Shown: positions 45,146 to 57,778 of the stretch, piece by piece | Layout of the letters: each line of letters opens with the position of its first letter | Position numbering within the stretch: the stretch's first letter is position 1 | Origin: Schistocephalus solidus | Taxonomy: Eukaryota > Platyhelminthes > Cestoda > Diphyllobothriidea > Diphyllobothriidae | DNA length: 64,000 bases | Direction: 5' to 3' | Assembly: GCA_017591395.1 (NCBI GenBank) | Contig: WEDG01006400.1 | Coordinates: 62,001 to 126,000 of the forward strand | Notes under the pieces: model-generated | Told to the model about the DNA's origin: nothing | The model's input: only the letters and a program-made list of their open reading frames with translations | The model's database searches: none | Program-made: the position numbers and the translations under genes

Positions 45146-45790
45146 ATGACTGCGTCACCGTACTCAAATATTTCATTTAAAATAACTCCCGACATTCGAG
45201 CTTTTCTTAAGCGTTACGTCAATGACGTTGCTGTACCTCCCGATATCAACTCAAAGTTGAAAAACTTAGACCTTCAGGCAGACTGTATAAGCTTTTCCCT
45301 TCTCGAATGCCTCCATGCGCACGTGTCAAGCGGGATTGATAACGTCATCCCCCTGTGGAAGTTACTGCGCAATTCGGAACTGCGACTTCCCAAACCATCT
45401 AGTCCTGCACGCAGTCCCGCACTCCAAAAATCTGTGGAAACACTTAAAAAAAAACTTGAAAATGATGAGTATAGAAGAATGACACACGGCTTTACCCCAC
45501 TGGGACGAACTGGAACCTCTCGCTTTTCTTTGTGCGATGAGTTGAAATGCCTTAATCGTCAAATGATAATGGTTATCAACTTCCTTTGCGTTGTTGTTGG
45601 CTCGTTTGTGTTTGGTTATTTTGTGTGTGACATGTTTGGCCAGAGCAACGTGTCCTTCTTTCAGCGTACCATTTTGGGCCTTAGTTTTGCAATGGTCGTC
45701 TTCTTTGCTGACCTATATTTTGTAATCAAAAATGTCGATACTATGGACAAACCTAACCTTATTCCTGTCGGAAAACCGTTTGTTACCTAA
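45146..45790 (+). CDS. TMEM199: TMEM199/VMA12-like V-ATPase assembly factor, intact single-exon gene
   Basis: 214 aa from the first in-frame ATG at 45146 (upstream in-frame stop at 45056-45058, no earlier ATG). The family is ER-resident and helps assemble the V0 sector of the vacuolar H+-ATPase. The sequence shows the Vma12 pattern: an N-terminal soluble domain with ISFSLLECLHAHV and LWKLLRNSELRLPKP, a helix ending LENDEYRRMT (residues about 104-113; compare the EEY-R-T block of animal TMEM199), then two membrane segments (about 142-161 and 175-193) and a short polar tail. Length matches the animal family (about 200-210 aa). The frame has no stop or frameshift. It appears intronless, so it may be a true intronless gene or an intact retrocopy. 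No AATAAA was seen within about 100 bp after the stop. Confidence 0.8.
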   Translation: MTASPYSNISFKITPDIRAFLKRYVNDVAVPPDINSKLKNLDLQADCISFSLLECLHAHVSSGIDNVIPLWKLLRNSELRLPKPSSPARSPALQKSVETLKKKLENDEYRRMTHGFTPLGRTGTSRFSLCDELKCLNRQMIMVINFLCVVVGSFVFGYFVCDMFGQSNVSFFQRTILGLSFAMVVFFADLYFVIKNVDTMDKPNLIPVGKPFVT

Positions 45791-46189
45791 AGCAACCTTT
45801 CGACCCTTTCATTTTCCTGTCCATATTGATTTTTAATTTCAGTGAATATGCAAATATTTCATAAGAGTAAACCAGTGTTCTTAAGTATGGAGTTTCAAGG
45901 GCTGTTTCAGAACGAAAGATTTTAGTGTCCAGTAGGATTGCATGAATTTGCCTAGCTTTCCCGTTAGAAATGATTATTGCACCATATTCATTGGAGTTGC
46001 CAGTCAGTTGTCCTCTGTGCATCGAACTATATAGGGGTTGCATGAATCACCACGCGCTTTTTAATTCATTTTTTTAAATCTACGACCAAAACTCGGTTAG
46101 TTATGTTAGTTTCATAAGGGTAATGATATAAGCCGTTTATCCGTTTGCCTACGTAGACTACTCCTACCCTAATATTTTACGCCCAACCG
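45791..46189. other. Intergenic sequence after TMEM199
   Basis: Includes the likely 3' UTR. An 86-codon antisense frame (45783-46043) has no recognised motif. Confidence 0.4.
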
Positions 46190-46620
46190 GCATCTTTCGG
46201 CAGCCATGTTCGTTTACCTGGGACATTTTAACGTCAGTCTTAACTACGAAAACGTGATGATCTCCGTCGAAGGGATATGAACTTCCGAGTTACTGTTGTA
46301 GCCAATTGAGTAAGCGTCATTCAAAAATAGGAGGTCGAAAACATGCTTCTGGACTGGCTTTGAAAGGTGAAAGTTATCGATTACATAATGCTGACATTAA
46401 CATCCCGTCGTTTTAAAAAGAAATGTCTTGATCTTTCACCAAATGGTCCGAGGGTGCCTACTCTATTCGTATACTTATACTAATAACCACAACCTGTGGC
46501 TTAAATGGAATCCCTCCACGAGACATTAAGTGGTTGCACAATTTAGCAGTTGATGCTCAAATAGACTACCTTTGGTCCTATTTGCTTTAAGCGTTATAAT
46601 TTCCGTGTACTTTAACTATG
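46190..46620 (-). mobile_element. LINE endonuclease relic
   Basis: The minus strand reads FHLSKPVQKHVFDLLFLNDA then SIGYNSNSEVH, resembling the endonuclease C-terminus of CR1/Jockey-type LINEs, where a P-x-R block is followed by S-x-LDLxFTND. No SDH block survives. Weakly supported. Confidence 0.4.
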
Positions 46621-46952
46621 ACGAATGTTGTTCTCCGCTGACATGCCGAAAGCATTTAAAGAGGGATGCAGTTCACAGTCACAATAAAAGTTATTGAAAC
46701 TATCGAAAACAAAAATAGTGTTAATTGGTTATTCGAAACGTCATTTCTGGTAATAACCTAGGCAGGTGCATGAAAGATTTCCCACAGAAGCGGAGAAACG
46801 GGCCTGCTTCGGTAGTTAACACTAAATTTCCAGGCTTACATTTTGTCACATAAACTTTTTTTTGCTTTTTTTCGGGCGAGTACTAAACAGATCGTAACGA
46901 TCGTCAGGTAGAAACATGGGGCTTATTTTCTGGCTTCATGGCGTGACCACTG

Positions 46953-47198
46953 ATGACGGAAAGCGAAACTGACCTCGATGAGGGCTACTCGGGAAATACG
47001 CAGTCTTCGACCAACAGCGACAGCACAGTTGCTAATGTGCAGAGGGCTGAGTTCCGATTTACCGATTGCTACGCGAAATCTCCCAAAGTCCAACGGAGGC
47101 TATGCCTGCCACCGATGCCACCGCTGCCATGCAATCAGGTTCTACCGTGCCCAAGTGCCGTGAGAGACAACCTTAAGCAAAGCAATCAGGGTGTCTAA
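46953..47198 (+). CDS. Small open reading frame, 81 aa, unknown
   Basis: ATG at 46953 (in-frame stop at 46944), stop at 47196-47198. The product starts acidic (TESETDLDEGYSG), then is Ser/Thr/Asn-rich, then has a Pro/Cys-rich end (LCLPPMPPLPCNQVLPCP). Composition differs from the AT-rich flanks. AATAAA occurs downstream (47335). No domain recognised; it could be a terminal exon or a short gene. Confidence 0.3.
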   Translation: MTESETDLDEGYSGNTQSSTNSDSTVANVQRAEFRFTDCYAKSPKVQRRLCLPPMPPLPCNQVLPCPSAVRDNLKQSNQGV

Positions 47199-47984
47199 TG
47201 GGGATCCGCCTGTGACGGAGATCCTCGGAAAACTTTATGATACAAATAATCAGATATTTTTTGAAATCCATGCTACATCGTCCACGGCAATTTAACGGCT
47301 CTGCAATCATGGGCTAATGATGCGGACGTATGGTAAATAAATTGGACTACGAAATCGTGAACGGAACTTTGACGCTAGGTGCTCAAACGTGCAACATTCC
47401 TTGACCATAGTACCCAGTCTCAAGGCGCAGCTTTCGCCGGCACAGAATGGACAAATTCCTGGCTCTCGAGGCAAATTCATGTTTCTTACTCAACCGTGGT
47501 GAACCTGGCGACTTCCGATCGAACTGACTGGCCTAATAATTGACCTTTCGGAAAAGAATAACTAAACATTTCTTACGTGGGAGCCAGTCGTTGGTCGGCT
47601 GGCATACGTACAACTGAGGGTGCCTGAAATTTGAGTTTTCAATATTGCAAAAGTTAAGGGCCGTCAAACTTCAATAACTAGGCCGATTATCTCTCACGAA
47701 TGATTCCCAAAATCACTATAAAAATCCACTGAACAACGATAGTCATGCAACCAGCCAGACTGCATTCTACTCAGTTCAAATTTTCGTAGCTAATTTTATG
47801 GTTGTAGATTGATGTGGTACCGAAACTGACCATGCCTGAGCCGGACCAGGTATTCACCCGTAAAAGCCTCCAATTTATCATTCATTCGCACTGAACATGC
47901 CTCTTGCAGGATTAATTCCTGCCGCAAAATTGTAACGGCACAATGTAGTTGGGGCCCCTGGACAGAAGGTTATTATCTCTGAAT
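47199..47984. other. Unassigned sequence
   Basis: No gene or element recognised before the RTE copy begins. Confidence 0.4.
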
Positions 47985-48559
47985 TCAACCAAAATCGAGG
48001 CCTCTACTAAATTATCCACTAAGTTAGTGGTAAACCCTTGATACTTAGTGACCCTGTTCGCGATGTTAATGGCAATTTTATTGCTGAATAATCCGCCAAG
48101 GTCGATAGCTGGCGTAAGCATTTCGAGTAACTTCAACTTTTCTGAGCAACCAATTATATCCTTGCTCTCCTCTACAGTGGAGTTTTATTCCTCTCCAGCC
48201 TATGCGGTGTCCATTGACCCCCCTTCCGAGGGAGAACTGGTTGATGTTGTTGGATACACACCAACAACGCACCCGGAGAGAACGGTAAACCCGGTGAAAT
48301 TTACGAGTTTTATGTCGACACTGGCGCTCTGGCTCCACGAGATGATTGAGCAAGCGTGAAGTAGATCCCAGTGACTGGGGCTCGGATAACCTTTTACTTG
48401 TCCTCAAGAAGAGAGATAAGATAAAGTGCGAGAGCTACCGGTGCATAAGTCAAATTTAAGTTGCTGCGCAGGCCTTCACTATTGTCCCTCAGACGATTCC
48501 AGTCTGTGTGTGACCGTAGGGCGAACCGAGCCGGATTCCGAGCTGGGCGTTGATGCTTA
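47985..48559 (+). mobile_element. RTE-like LINE R1, first part
   Basis: The plus strand reads SSPAYAVSIDPPSEGELVDV and TLALWLHEMIEQA, then, with shifts, a KRDKIKCESYRCI segment and RRFQSVCDRRANRAGFRAGR. This is the linker and RT N-terminus of an RTE-type LINE. It stops at GFRAGR near 48555 and resumes at 51809 after the R2 insertion. Confidence 0.8.
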
Positions 48560-51500
48560 GACTTGTATTTATTACGGTTGCGATCATGCCCGATCTATCC
48601 GACCTCGATTATGTCACAGATTGCGCCGATCTGTAGCAGCAGACCCGGAAAGCTCAATCCCTTCCTTTCGCCAACGACGGAAGCCGAATATCGAAGGTCC
48701 AAGAACCAACGGCATGTCTTGACGAACTGTGTCGAGCCAGGTTTTGAGCTGACCCCCTCTTCGACGCCTCCATTCGGTAAATGGTGTCGGATCGAGAGCA
48801 GTAACACTGTGCTGGTGAGATGGGCGATGAAGAACGTGCCCAAACCATTTTAGTCGTCGTTCCTGAATGGTTTAGGATATCCTTACGAGGTTGTCGCAGC
48901 AATTGGGGACTGTCTCATTTGAGACGAGTTCGGTGTACTTCACTCGAAGGATAGTCTTCAAGCAGTGATGGTCAAATACGTCCAGTTTTCGGACATCTTC
49001 CACGCATATAGCCGGGCATTTACAACCATAGAGAAGGACAGACCGAAAGGATATATAGTACACGCGAATTTGTGGGGCAAAATAAATGTCGCGTCGGGTT
49101 CATAGGCACTTTCTAAGGCTTGAGAAAACCCGATGAGCAGCATCGAGTCCGGGAAAAATGTCATCCTTACTTTGTCTATTCGGCAGCAACCTCGCCCTGA
49201 GGTATTTCTAACTGTTAACCTCTTCAAGTTGATAGCCGTCAATCTCGAGAGGTAGCTTCTCCTGGGCAGGGATGCAGCTTGAAAACAATTTGATCTTCCC
49301 GGCGTTCATGGTCAAAACCGATTTAGCGACCTCATTCACCCGCGACACCATAGACTGCAGATCACCAGAGCTTGAACTTAGTAAGGCAATATCATTGGCG
49401 TTGTATAGATCAGTCAGCCGACGTCCTTGTGTAAGCTCAACATCGTCCTCTTCATGTAGGGCCTTTCCAAGAATGGTCGACAGGATACAACCTTGTATAA
49501 CGCCAGACCGAATACTGAATGGCCGTGAACAGTTTTTATGGACCAAAACTCGTGCAGTGGTTTAGCTGTTTTAGGTCTTTATCATGGTGATGGTTTTCGG
49601 TGTTACACCATTATCCGCCATAAGGATTCATGGTGAACGGAATCGAACGCGGCGTCAAAATCAACAAAGCAGACGACCATCGGTTATTAGTAACTATGGC
49701 GTAACTCGAGAATGCGCCTCAGTGTGAATATCTGATCCGCACCTCCACGCCCAGCATGTAACCCGGCTTAGTTGGGCTTCGTCCTAGAGTCGCAAACAGC
49801 CTGGAATCGCCTGAGAAGGGCACTAGCGAAAATCTTCGCAGCAGCGTCGATAAGACTTATGCCACAGTATTTCTCGCATCTCGTCTTATCTCCTTTTTGG
49901 ACAGGTACAAGGATACCTGAGCCCCAGGCATCAGGAACAGCCTCGTCTCTCCATGCCTGCTCAAGCATTTCATAAAACGAGAATGCCAGGGTGTCGAAAC
50001 AAGACTTGCAGATTTCAGTGGGTATAACGTCCTCTCCAGGTGCCTTGTTGTTACACAACCTTTGTATGGTATCCGTAAATTATCCTTCAGGAGGGGCTCG
50101 CATGACACTGCATAGGCAGGAGAGGGAGGAGACTCCGCTGCAGATGGGGAAGAGGGGATGGTAGGTTCCTTATCGAAGTTGAGAAGGTGCTCGAGGTGCT
50201 CACTCCAGTGCTCTTCCTTGGCCGAGTTGTCAACAATAAAGTCACCATTCACGTCACGAACAGAGTAACTCATTGTAGAGGATTTACCTCTAACCTGGCG
50301 GATAATTTGGTAGAGTTTTAGGGTTTGAGGCCTGCTCCATGGAGCTCGCTATTTCAGCTCAATATTTCATCCGGCCATCCGTAGTCGATTTTGCCGTCAT
50401 CTTTCGGAGATGGCATAGGAAGCATCGTTTTGGGGCTTGGCTCGAGCCGTCTGAGCAGACAAATGCAGGGTTCCTCCACTGATCCAGCGACTGCAGCGTC
50501 GCTGAGTATATCCAAGGATTTTCTCAGCAGCCCCATAGTTTAATGTTTTCAGTGATGACCACTCACTACTGCCTTCTCCATCGGCTCGGGTCTTAACACG
50601 GGACCGGTTTTCTCTGTTCAGGGTCTCGACAGTGCTGAGTTGCCAGATTTTGATGACATCAAGGCGTCTAGCACGTGGCACTTGGGACGGGGATAAGAGG
50701 TACACACATTGAAGCGTGCACGAACGACAACATTTTCAGACTCATGGACGTTACCAGTCTCGGCCCCACACATCGATATGCCATCGTGACCCCAGCTGCG
50801 GAACCTTGAACTGGCTAGGATGTAGTCGATCTGATTGGCCGCATGACCGTTGTTTGAATAACAGGTCAGCAATTGTTTGTTGCGGTGGTGGAAGTACGTG
50901 TTCGTGACAAACAGTCGGTACTAATAAGCTACTTTCGGCAATCTCACAATTTTCACATCGAGAACCAATCCCCAAATGGCCAATAACATGACTGTTTGTG
51001 TAGTTACCACGTCCAAACCGGCCATTCCAGTCCCCAGCAACACAGGATCGCGGCGAGAGAGTCTTTCAAATAAATATCGCAGCTGCGAGTAAAACGCTTC
51101 TTCGTCACGTTGTTCGGCAGCGATAGAGACGTTTTAGAAGTGACCCTTCAGTCAAACGTTGTCCATCCGTTCATTGACGGGTTGCCAAGCAATCAGAGCA
51201 CGGTTCGCTTGTTGCGAGAGGGTGATATCCACACCAGAGGAATCGCGAGGGCCACTGTGGTACAGGGTGAAATATGATTTGGCTCCGGGGATCATTATTT
51301 CCAGAATTCCTGGGTCAAGGATTCGACTTCCGACAGGCAGCAGGCATCTGCGTTGTACCGATAAAGGGTGCGCGCTTCAGACTTTGGGTGGCAGGGTCCA
51401 GCAACGTTCGTGCATTACAGCATCCAATACCAAAGGTTCGATTCCGATTGAGTACTCCAGCTCGCATACTATGCGCTCGCACCACTGGACTAGGTTTGCG

Positions 51501-51808
51501 GAGCGCGTCGGTTCCCGCGGAAGTTTATTGAGCCTGTTAATCGACTGCGGATGGGGGAACCAATCATTTCGCAGGTTTACGGTCCCCATGTTATAGTAAC
51601 CTCATCGGGCTTTGCGGCTTTTGGCATGCCAGATCGCCCATCGCAACCTGGTAGTACTGTCGCTGCTGGTCTGCGACTGCTTATTCGCCAAACCCGCGAG
51701 TCTGCTTATTTCACAGCTAACTTTAAGTGAAGGTCGTTCCACTATCCGGCACCTATGGACACGCTGAGTAGCCAGTAGCTAGGCTAACGGGCAACCAATC
51801 GTCCCCGA
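48560..51808 (-). mobile_element. RTE-like LINE R2, near full length, nested in R1
   Basis: Minus strand, about 3.25 kb. ORF start MGTVNLRNDWFPHPQSINRL near 51589. Endonuclease blocks AGDWNGRFGRGNYTNSHVIG (about 51030) and HAANQIDYILASSRFRSWGH (about 50840). The expected SDH block reads HESENVVVRAR. RT: NNKAPGEDVIPTEI, ILVPVQKGDKTRCEKYCGIS, then LTDLYNANDIALLSSS where YADD should be (about 49410). C-terminal LLYGCKCPAICVEDVRKLDV (about 49030). 3' end near 48562 with AATAAATACAAGT. Frame shifts and lost catalytic residues make it inactive. Confidence 0.85.
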
Positions 51809-53120
51809 TGTTCGCACTGAGGCGCATTCTGAAATTCTGTAATGGCTACCAGCAACCGACTGCCGTCGTCTTTGTTTACTTCGCCGCTTCATTCGATTCC
51901 TTCCATCACAAGTCCCTATGGCGACTAATGGAAGTAGATGGTGTGCCAACCAAAACCATTGTCATGATCAAGGCCTATTATCGGTCCTCGTCGGTAGCGA
52001 TATCTCCAAACCGTTCAATATCCGATCTGGTGTTCGACAAGGCGGCAGCTTGTCGTTCATCCTGTTCAACTACGCTGTTGACTGCATTCTTGGAAGGGCC
52101 TACACGGCTTTGAGGATGTGGAGTTTGCACTCGGACGCCGGCTGACTGACCTAGACCACACTGACGATGTCCCATTGCTAGCCTCCAGCCTGTGGTTTCA
52201 CGGGTGAATTAGATCGCTACTTCTGTCGCCTTACACATAAACGCTGGGAAGACCACATTGCTTTCGCGCTGCATCCCTGAGCAGGACAGGAACCTTGGGA
52301 TTAATAACTGTCAACTTTAAGAAATACACAGTTTATGCTACCTCGGGTTGAGACCACTGCCAAATGGACAGAGTAAGGATGACCTTGTCTCCCGAATCGA
52401 TGAAGTTCGTCTAGTTTTCTCAATCTGTAGAAAGTGCCTATAGATCCTACGCGACATGTCCATCGTTAAGAAAATATGTGTGTACCGTGCATCTGTTTGG
52501 CCCGTCCTCCTTTACGGTTGTAAGTGCTGGTCTTTGCGCATGGAAGCTAAGCAATGACGAGGTATTTGACCACCACTGCCAGTCTCCTTGGTCTTTTTGG
52601 GTAATGTTCTACCGCCTATACTAGTAGCCGCTGGCGGGGCTAGAGACTGAGCCCCAAGGCAGAACAGGACGAGTGAGCCCGCTAAGCTATCGATGAGCGC
52701 TCATACAGCGACAAGGACCATCCTTTGAGGCAAGTACACCGACTTCTCAGGTGAGGCAATCAGCAATGGCTACAACTATACCGTGAGTATATCTCAGGCC
52801 ATCCAAGAAAGACGATTGCGGTGGTTTGGGCACGTTCTCCATCGTCCATTTCATGAGTTCAGTTATACTGCCCTCGATCCTGTGCTGTTGACCACCTAGA
52901 GGCGTCGAAGAGGAGGTCAACTGAAGACCTGGCTCGGTACGGTTCGTCAGGACATGCAAGTTGTTCTTGGACCTTCGGTGTTTGGTCTCCGTCGCTGGAG
53001 AAGTGAATTGGTCGAGCTGTACAAATGCGCTATGGCACATCGTCACGCGTGGAGTGTTAAAATACGTGATATCATCGAGGCTGGCTAAATCAGGCATGCT
53101 CACAGACATACCAAGCACAA
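51809..53120 (+). mobile_element. RTE-like LINE R1, second part
   Basis: The plus strand resumes with MFALRRILKFCNGYQQPTAV, VYFAASFDSFHHKSLWRLME (motif A), VMIKAYYRSS. After shifts it gives SVWPVLLYGCKCWSL-like sequence (about 52490) and ERRLRWFGHVLHRP, RRRRGGQLKTWLGTVRQDMQ, and VKIRDIIEAG with a stop near 53087. About 200 bp (52588-52790) between two conserved blocks is unrelated, a small insertion or replacement. Confidence 0.8.
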
Positions 53121-53749
53121 GAGAAGGCGGTAGCAGGTGGTCATCCTCGGAGTTCATGAAACACTTAAGCGACTTCTCGAATTCATCCTGTGTCGAAAAA
53201 GCTGAACCAGCGCGGAAGCCTTAACGTTGTCTACCCAGACGGCCTGAGCTAGATATCGCAGTGAAAATTCTTTCTACCAACTCCGGCAAGTGAATGTCAA
53301 CTTTGCTACGGATGACCAAGGAAACTATTTGGCCGGATTTGCATTTTCTGTTTAGCAGACCCCATTTGAACTCGCGGTCTCTCTATTTCCTGATTTACCG
53401 GTATGTCCGTATGCACAGTGAGACTCAGCTCGCTGTTCGGTAAATGCCGGGCGTTGGCATTAGCATGATGTAATTTCTGGGGTTACCACGGTCATTTACC
53501 CGGACGAAGTGACAATAAAAAGCAATTAAAGAAGTTTTCTTGCTACTGCTATGTGGCGGTTAGGTTCTTGAACCAAAGTGCCAGAGGATACAACCTGGAA
53601 CAACCAATAAGCGTGATTGTTGATGGTCTACTTGTGCCAAAGAAATTTGATCGAAATGTCAAGTCTGATTATTATGGTCCATGTTATGGCGTGTGTGGGA
53701 ACTGACGCGCTACTCACCCGTGGTCCAATGAGTTGGACTACTTATTCGG
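53121..53749. other. Unassigned sequence between RTE copies
   Basis: May include the 3' UTR of R1 and the decayed 5' UTR of R3. No gene seen. Confidence 0.4.
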
Positions 53750-56050
53750 GAACAGTACGTTGACCTTAGATGCTGGAATTTGCTAACGTTCCTGGACCTA
53801 GCGCCAAAGTTTGGTTGTGTGCAGTCTTCATCAGCATAACATGGATGTCGTCCGATCTGGGTGATCTCCAATAACACTAAATGGAAAGCAAAATCATTTG
53901 GGCAGATTCTCACATCACCCTATACCAAAGTGACACACGCGACTCTTCTAGTAGACGATGCGTGGCGATCACCGTCTGCAACAAGCAAACCATGCACATC
54001 TTGTGTGCTAATGATTCAATTACCGAATGAATTATGTATGTACGACTGAAGGGTCACTTTACTAATATCTCCATATTAATCGCTCACGCGCCAATATCAG
54101 CTGCTGGGGACTGGAATGGTAGACTAAGCACAGCAATGCTCCAAACAGTTCCCTTGTCGGTTAATTTTAGGCTTGACTTACAATGCATCAGTGGTAAGAG
54201 GATGCGGAACCCTACTCCCCAAAACGGGCTGGTTATCACCAGCACATGCTTTCAGCCGCGCCACAGTTATCTGCTGGCTAAGTATTCAAACGATCGTACG
54301 GCTGGTCACAATAACTACGATCTAGTCGGTTCACGGTTTGCAGCTGGATCCATGATGGTCGATTGTGTCGCGAAATTTTGAAAACGCAGCACGGCTAAGG
54401 CTGCGATCATAGGACTCGGTTATCGCTTTGCATTTCGAATCGAGTGAGGGAAAATTTTCATAATTAAAGTCCGCGAAAGAGGTGAGAGAATTTGCAAATT
54501 CATTCTGCCGTATTGCAGTATCTGGATCAGCGGAAGAACCAAGCGTCTCGGACTAGGTCCTACAACGATTATTCCTTCTCTTTAATCTGGAAAGTAACAG
54601 CAAAGACAGTTGGAGATGTCCGCTAAAAGTATTGGGCTGAAATAGCGACCTATATGGAGCAGGCCACAAGCACCAGTGATCTGCAAAATCTCTACAAATT
54701 TATTCACGCCACTGGTATGTCATATGTACCGAGTAACTGCTCGCAATTTGAAGAGAGGCCAAGGTCGAGGGAAAACGTCCGCCCTTCTAACTTTTAATGG
54801 GCATCCTACCACCCCCCTGCGACCGACTGATATCCATGTCCAGCATATAGCTAGATATATGTTTTTATTTGAGTACCTGAAGGGCACTGTCATTGGAAAA
54901 AATGAAACGAATGCGCAATCGTGTACAGGTAAGTTATGCATCGTGGGTCAGCTTCTTGGCGATGACAAATGCCACAAAAAAGTGTGGTCAAAAAATATAA
55001 ATAAAAAGTAGCCAGCGAAAAGAAATGCTTGGGCATTTTTATGGAAAAGATATTATCCTGAGATCCTCTTCCTATAGAAAAACCGTATATGCCATACGGA
55101 GGCCACGCAGCAACAAGAATTCCCGAGAGGACGGTGTTCTCACTGAAATTGGCAAGTCATAGGTTGGCAATTCCGCGCCCTCCGTAAGCGGATTGAGGAT
55201 TCGTGGGGAGATGATCTCCTACCCTTAGCCATCCAAAAGGGAAGACACGACACAGGACGCTCCAATTTATTCTTTCTGGAATTCTACTGCCAGCTGGCTA
55301 ACCTCGACTGTTTTGGCGATATCACACTGCTAACCTTAATCTTTAATAGCCTACAGCTTATGGTGCCGCAGGTGCACTAGGTCGTTAAATCAACGCCGGA
55401 AACATCAAAACGATTTTGAGTTGTACAGAAGAAATCACCTCTTGAGAAAAAGAGATATTTCAAATAATTCCGGGCGAGACTGCTACCGAATGGCCAGACT
55501 AAGGATGACATTATCTTGCAAACTGATGCTTGCCTCGAGGTTTTGAGTCTTGTAAAGTGTCTATGGACGCGATGAGATATATTCATTGCCGCGAAAATTC
55601 GCGTATACAGGCTGTTCGCCGGAACAATCGTTCTGTATGGTTGTAAATACTTGGCTATGCACGTGGCAAATGAACGAAAACTGGAGCTGGTTGAGTGCCG
55701 TTGTCCCAGAAGAATCCATGAATTGAAGTACACCGAAAGCGTCCCAAATGGTATAGTCTGCAGCCGCTGCAGCAACGTAGCGGTATTATGTCAGACCATA
55801 CAGGAAAAACGATTGAAATGGTTCGGGTACATGATTTCTCGTCCACCCTACGAAACCAGTTTTGCCTCACTGATTCGGCATCGAAGAAAAGGTCGCAAAT
55901 ATGGTTCTTGGGCGTTCGGCACCCGATTTCCGTCGCTGGAACTAGAGCTCCCGGGATCTACTGCCGCACATGGCTATGCTTGGGGAGGTACGGTTCGCGA
56001 AATTGTTGGGGTCAGTTCTGTTAGGCATTGGTCAAGTCTTACGAAGTAAA
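53750..56050 (+). mobile_element. RTE-like LINE R3, internally deleted
   Basis: Endonuclease: a QSDTRDSSSRRCVAITV segment (about 53930), then MYVRLKGHFTNISILIAHAP and SAAGDWNGRL (54034-54130). The linker LQNLYKFIHATG is near 54690. The RT core is missing. 54715-55340 is unrelated sequence with a 111-codon frame (54676-55011) of unknown origin. RT C-terminal matches resume near 55385 (INAGN) and end with ERKLELVECRCPRRIHELKY and QTIQEKRLKWFGYMISRPPY near 55850. Decayed and non-functional. Confidence 0.75.
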
Positions 56051-57720
56051 AGTATGTTAGTGCCTGATTGTTGATTGCTAGTCATTATGTGATCGCCTGT
56101 GTGGACTCTTAATACTGAAACGGGAATACCCGCGAACGAGCTCCTGCATATTCATGATCTCAGTTTACCGAGCGTGACTCTAGTAGGGAAGTTCGACTGA
56201 AATACCCAGAGACCAAATGGATCCAAAGTACCAACTTCAGGCCCACCTGTGGTTGGCTGATGACGACCAAAAAGACACAAGTGACCGTTTCAGCATCGTT
56301 TACTTTTCCTCACACAACGTCCTCGGTCGCATAGAACAGAAGCAGCGTTGGCATTCGCTCGTAAGATTTGTTTAAGTCCTTGGGGTTATCTAAAAACTGC
56401 AATATTCAAATAGGTTCGAATATTTTCATGCACCGAATATCCGTCCGATGAGAACTCTACAGTTGTCAATGGGGCATTGCGCGCGTGGAAAACGTGCAAA
56501 AAGCCCCTTAGACCTAGATTTCCTGAAAACGGCCCTTCAGATAACATGCAACGAATTCATCTCGAATGAAACAGCTCACACTCGCCGCTTTAAGACGACC
56601 AGGATATCTCAGAACACCTAAGAAAGATAACCTACCTCCGAGTTTAGTGCTGTAAGTCAACGTCTGGCTTTACAATGTCCAGAAAAACACGGGGATGGTT
56701 CTTGGACTTTCCACTCTTGGCTTTTTAAACTGAAGGGGTAACTTCAGAATAGCAGTATGAAAATACATACTGAAGTGTGGCACCCCTCAGCTACGTGCAT
56801 TCACCAGTATTCGACTGACAAACCTTCAACATACTTAATAAGTCCCCTTAGTAAGAACTTTTTACCATGCTAACGGAGAAGGTTGATACTTCCATTTTCA
56901 GGTGCAAGAACCGATCTCTACCAACGTCAACCGTTGGGTGCTATTAGCTGGGGGTCGTTTGACATAAAATGCTGTGCAAGTAATTGTCTTTCAAGTAGTA
57001 TTGTGACAGTCACTTGGATCCAAATTTTACGATGATAACGAACCCACTGTCTCTAAATATGCCTTTACCTAACTAGGTGGGTTCAGGACTCCATGTACTT
57101 TTAGACGTTTGGCTGTTTCGTTAGATACTTGGGACCTGGTTGGTGGTTTCGAAACCTGGTCAAAGAAAGGAGTGCCGTGATTTACTCTTCCACAACTTTA
57201 ATCTCACAATATGCACAGAACGCTTTCTATGGTAGGGGAGGCCTTACGTGAACAGAACAGCGAGATATCGCCGGGGTAATAATTCGAGCGCCAAATCCAC
57301 GACGAAACCCTGAACATGTTTGATCAGACGAAGTCAGATCTTAAATAATTCAGTCAAATCGAAATATATTTGCAGTGTAAGGAAGGCAAGACAAAATAAG
57401 GAAGCCCAATCTGCACCAACACGGAAACCGAAACACCGTATGTACAAGCATTTTTCTTCTATAGAAGCATTTATAATACTTTCGGGTGGCACGTGCTAGG
57501 CAGACTTAGTGTCTCACCAGCTACTGCGGCGAATATAACTCCCATTCGACTCGACTCGGACTGGCAGGTCCTTTAAACGATTCTAATGTGTTAGCAACCC
57601 AGCAGTAGTCTGGGATTTCGTTAACTAACGCGACAACTCGATCTTACCCAGAAACTGTGAGCCAAGCTGTAACGGCTCGTTCCTAACGTGACTTCGGTAA
57701 CACTCTGATACGCATTCCTG
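56051..57720. other. Unassigned sequence
   Basis: 1.7 kb without a recognisable gene, domain or repeat. Confidence 0.4.
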
Positions 57721-57778
57721 TAGCATATAAAAGCGTAGACTCAACCTCACCAGTCACTACGTCTCTGTCTAACTCCAG

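Noticed and set aside
45783..46043. 86-codon antisense frame after TMEM199
   Set aside because: No recognisable domain and no splice context; most likely antisense to the 3' UTR.
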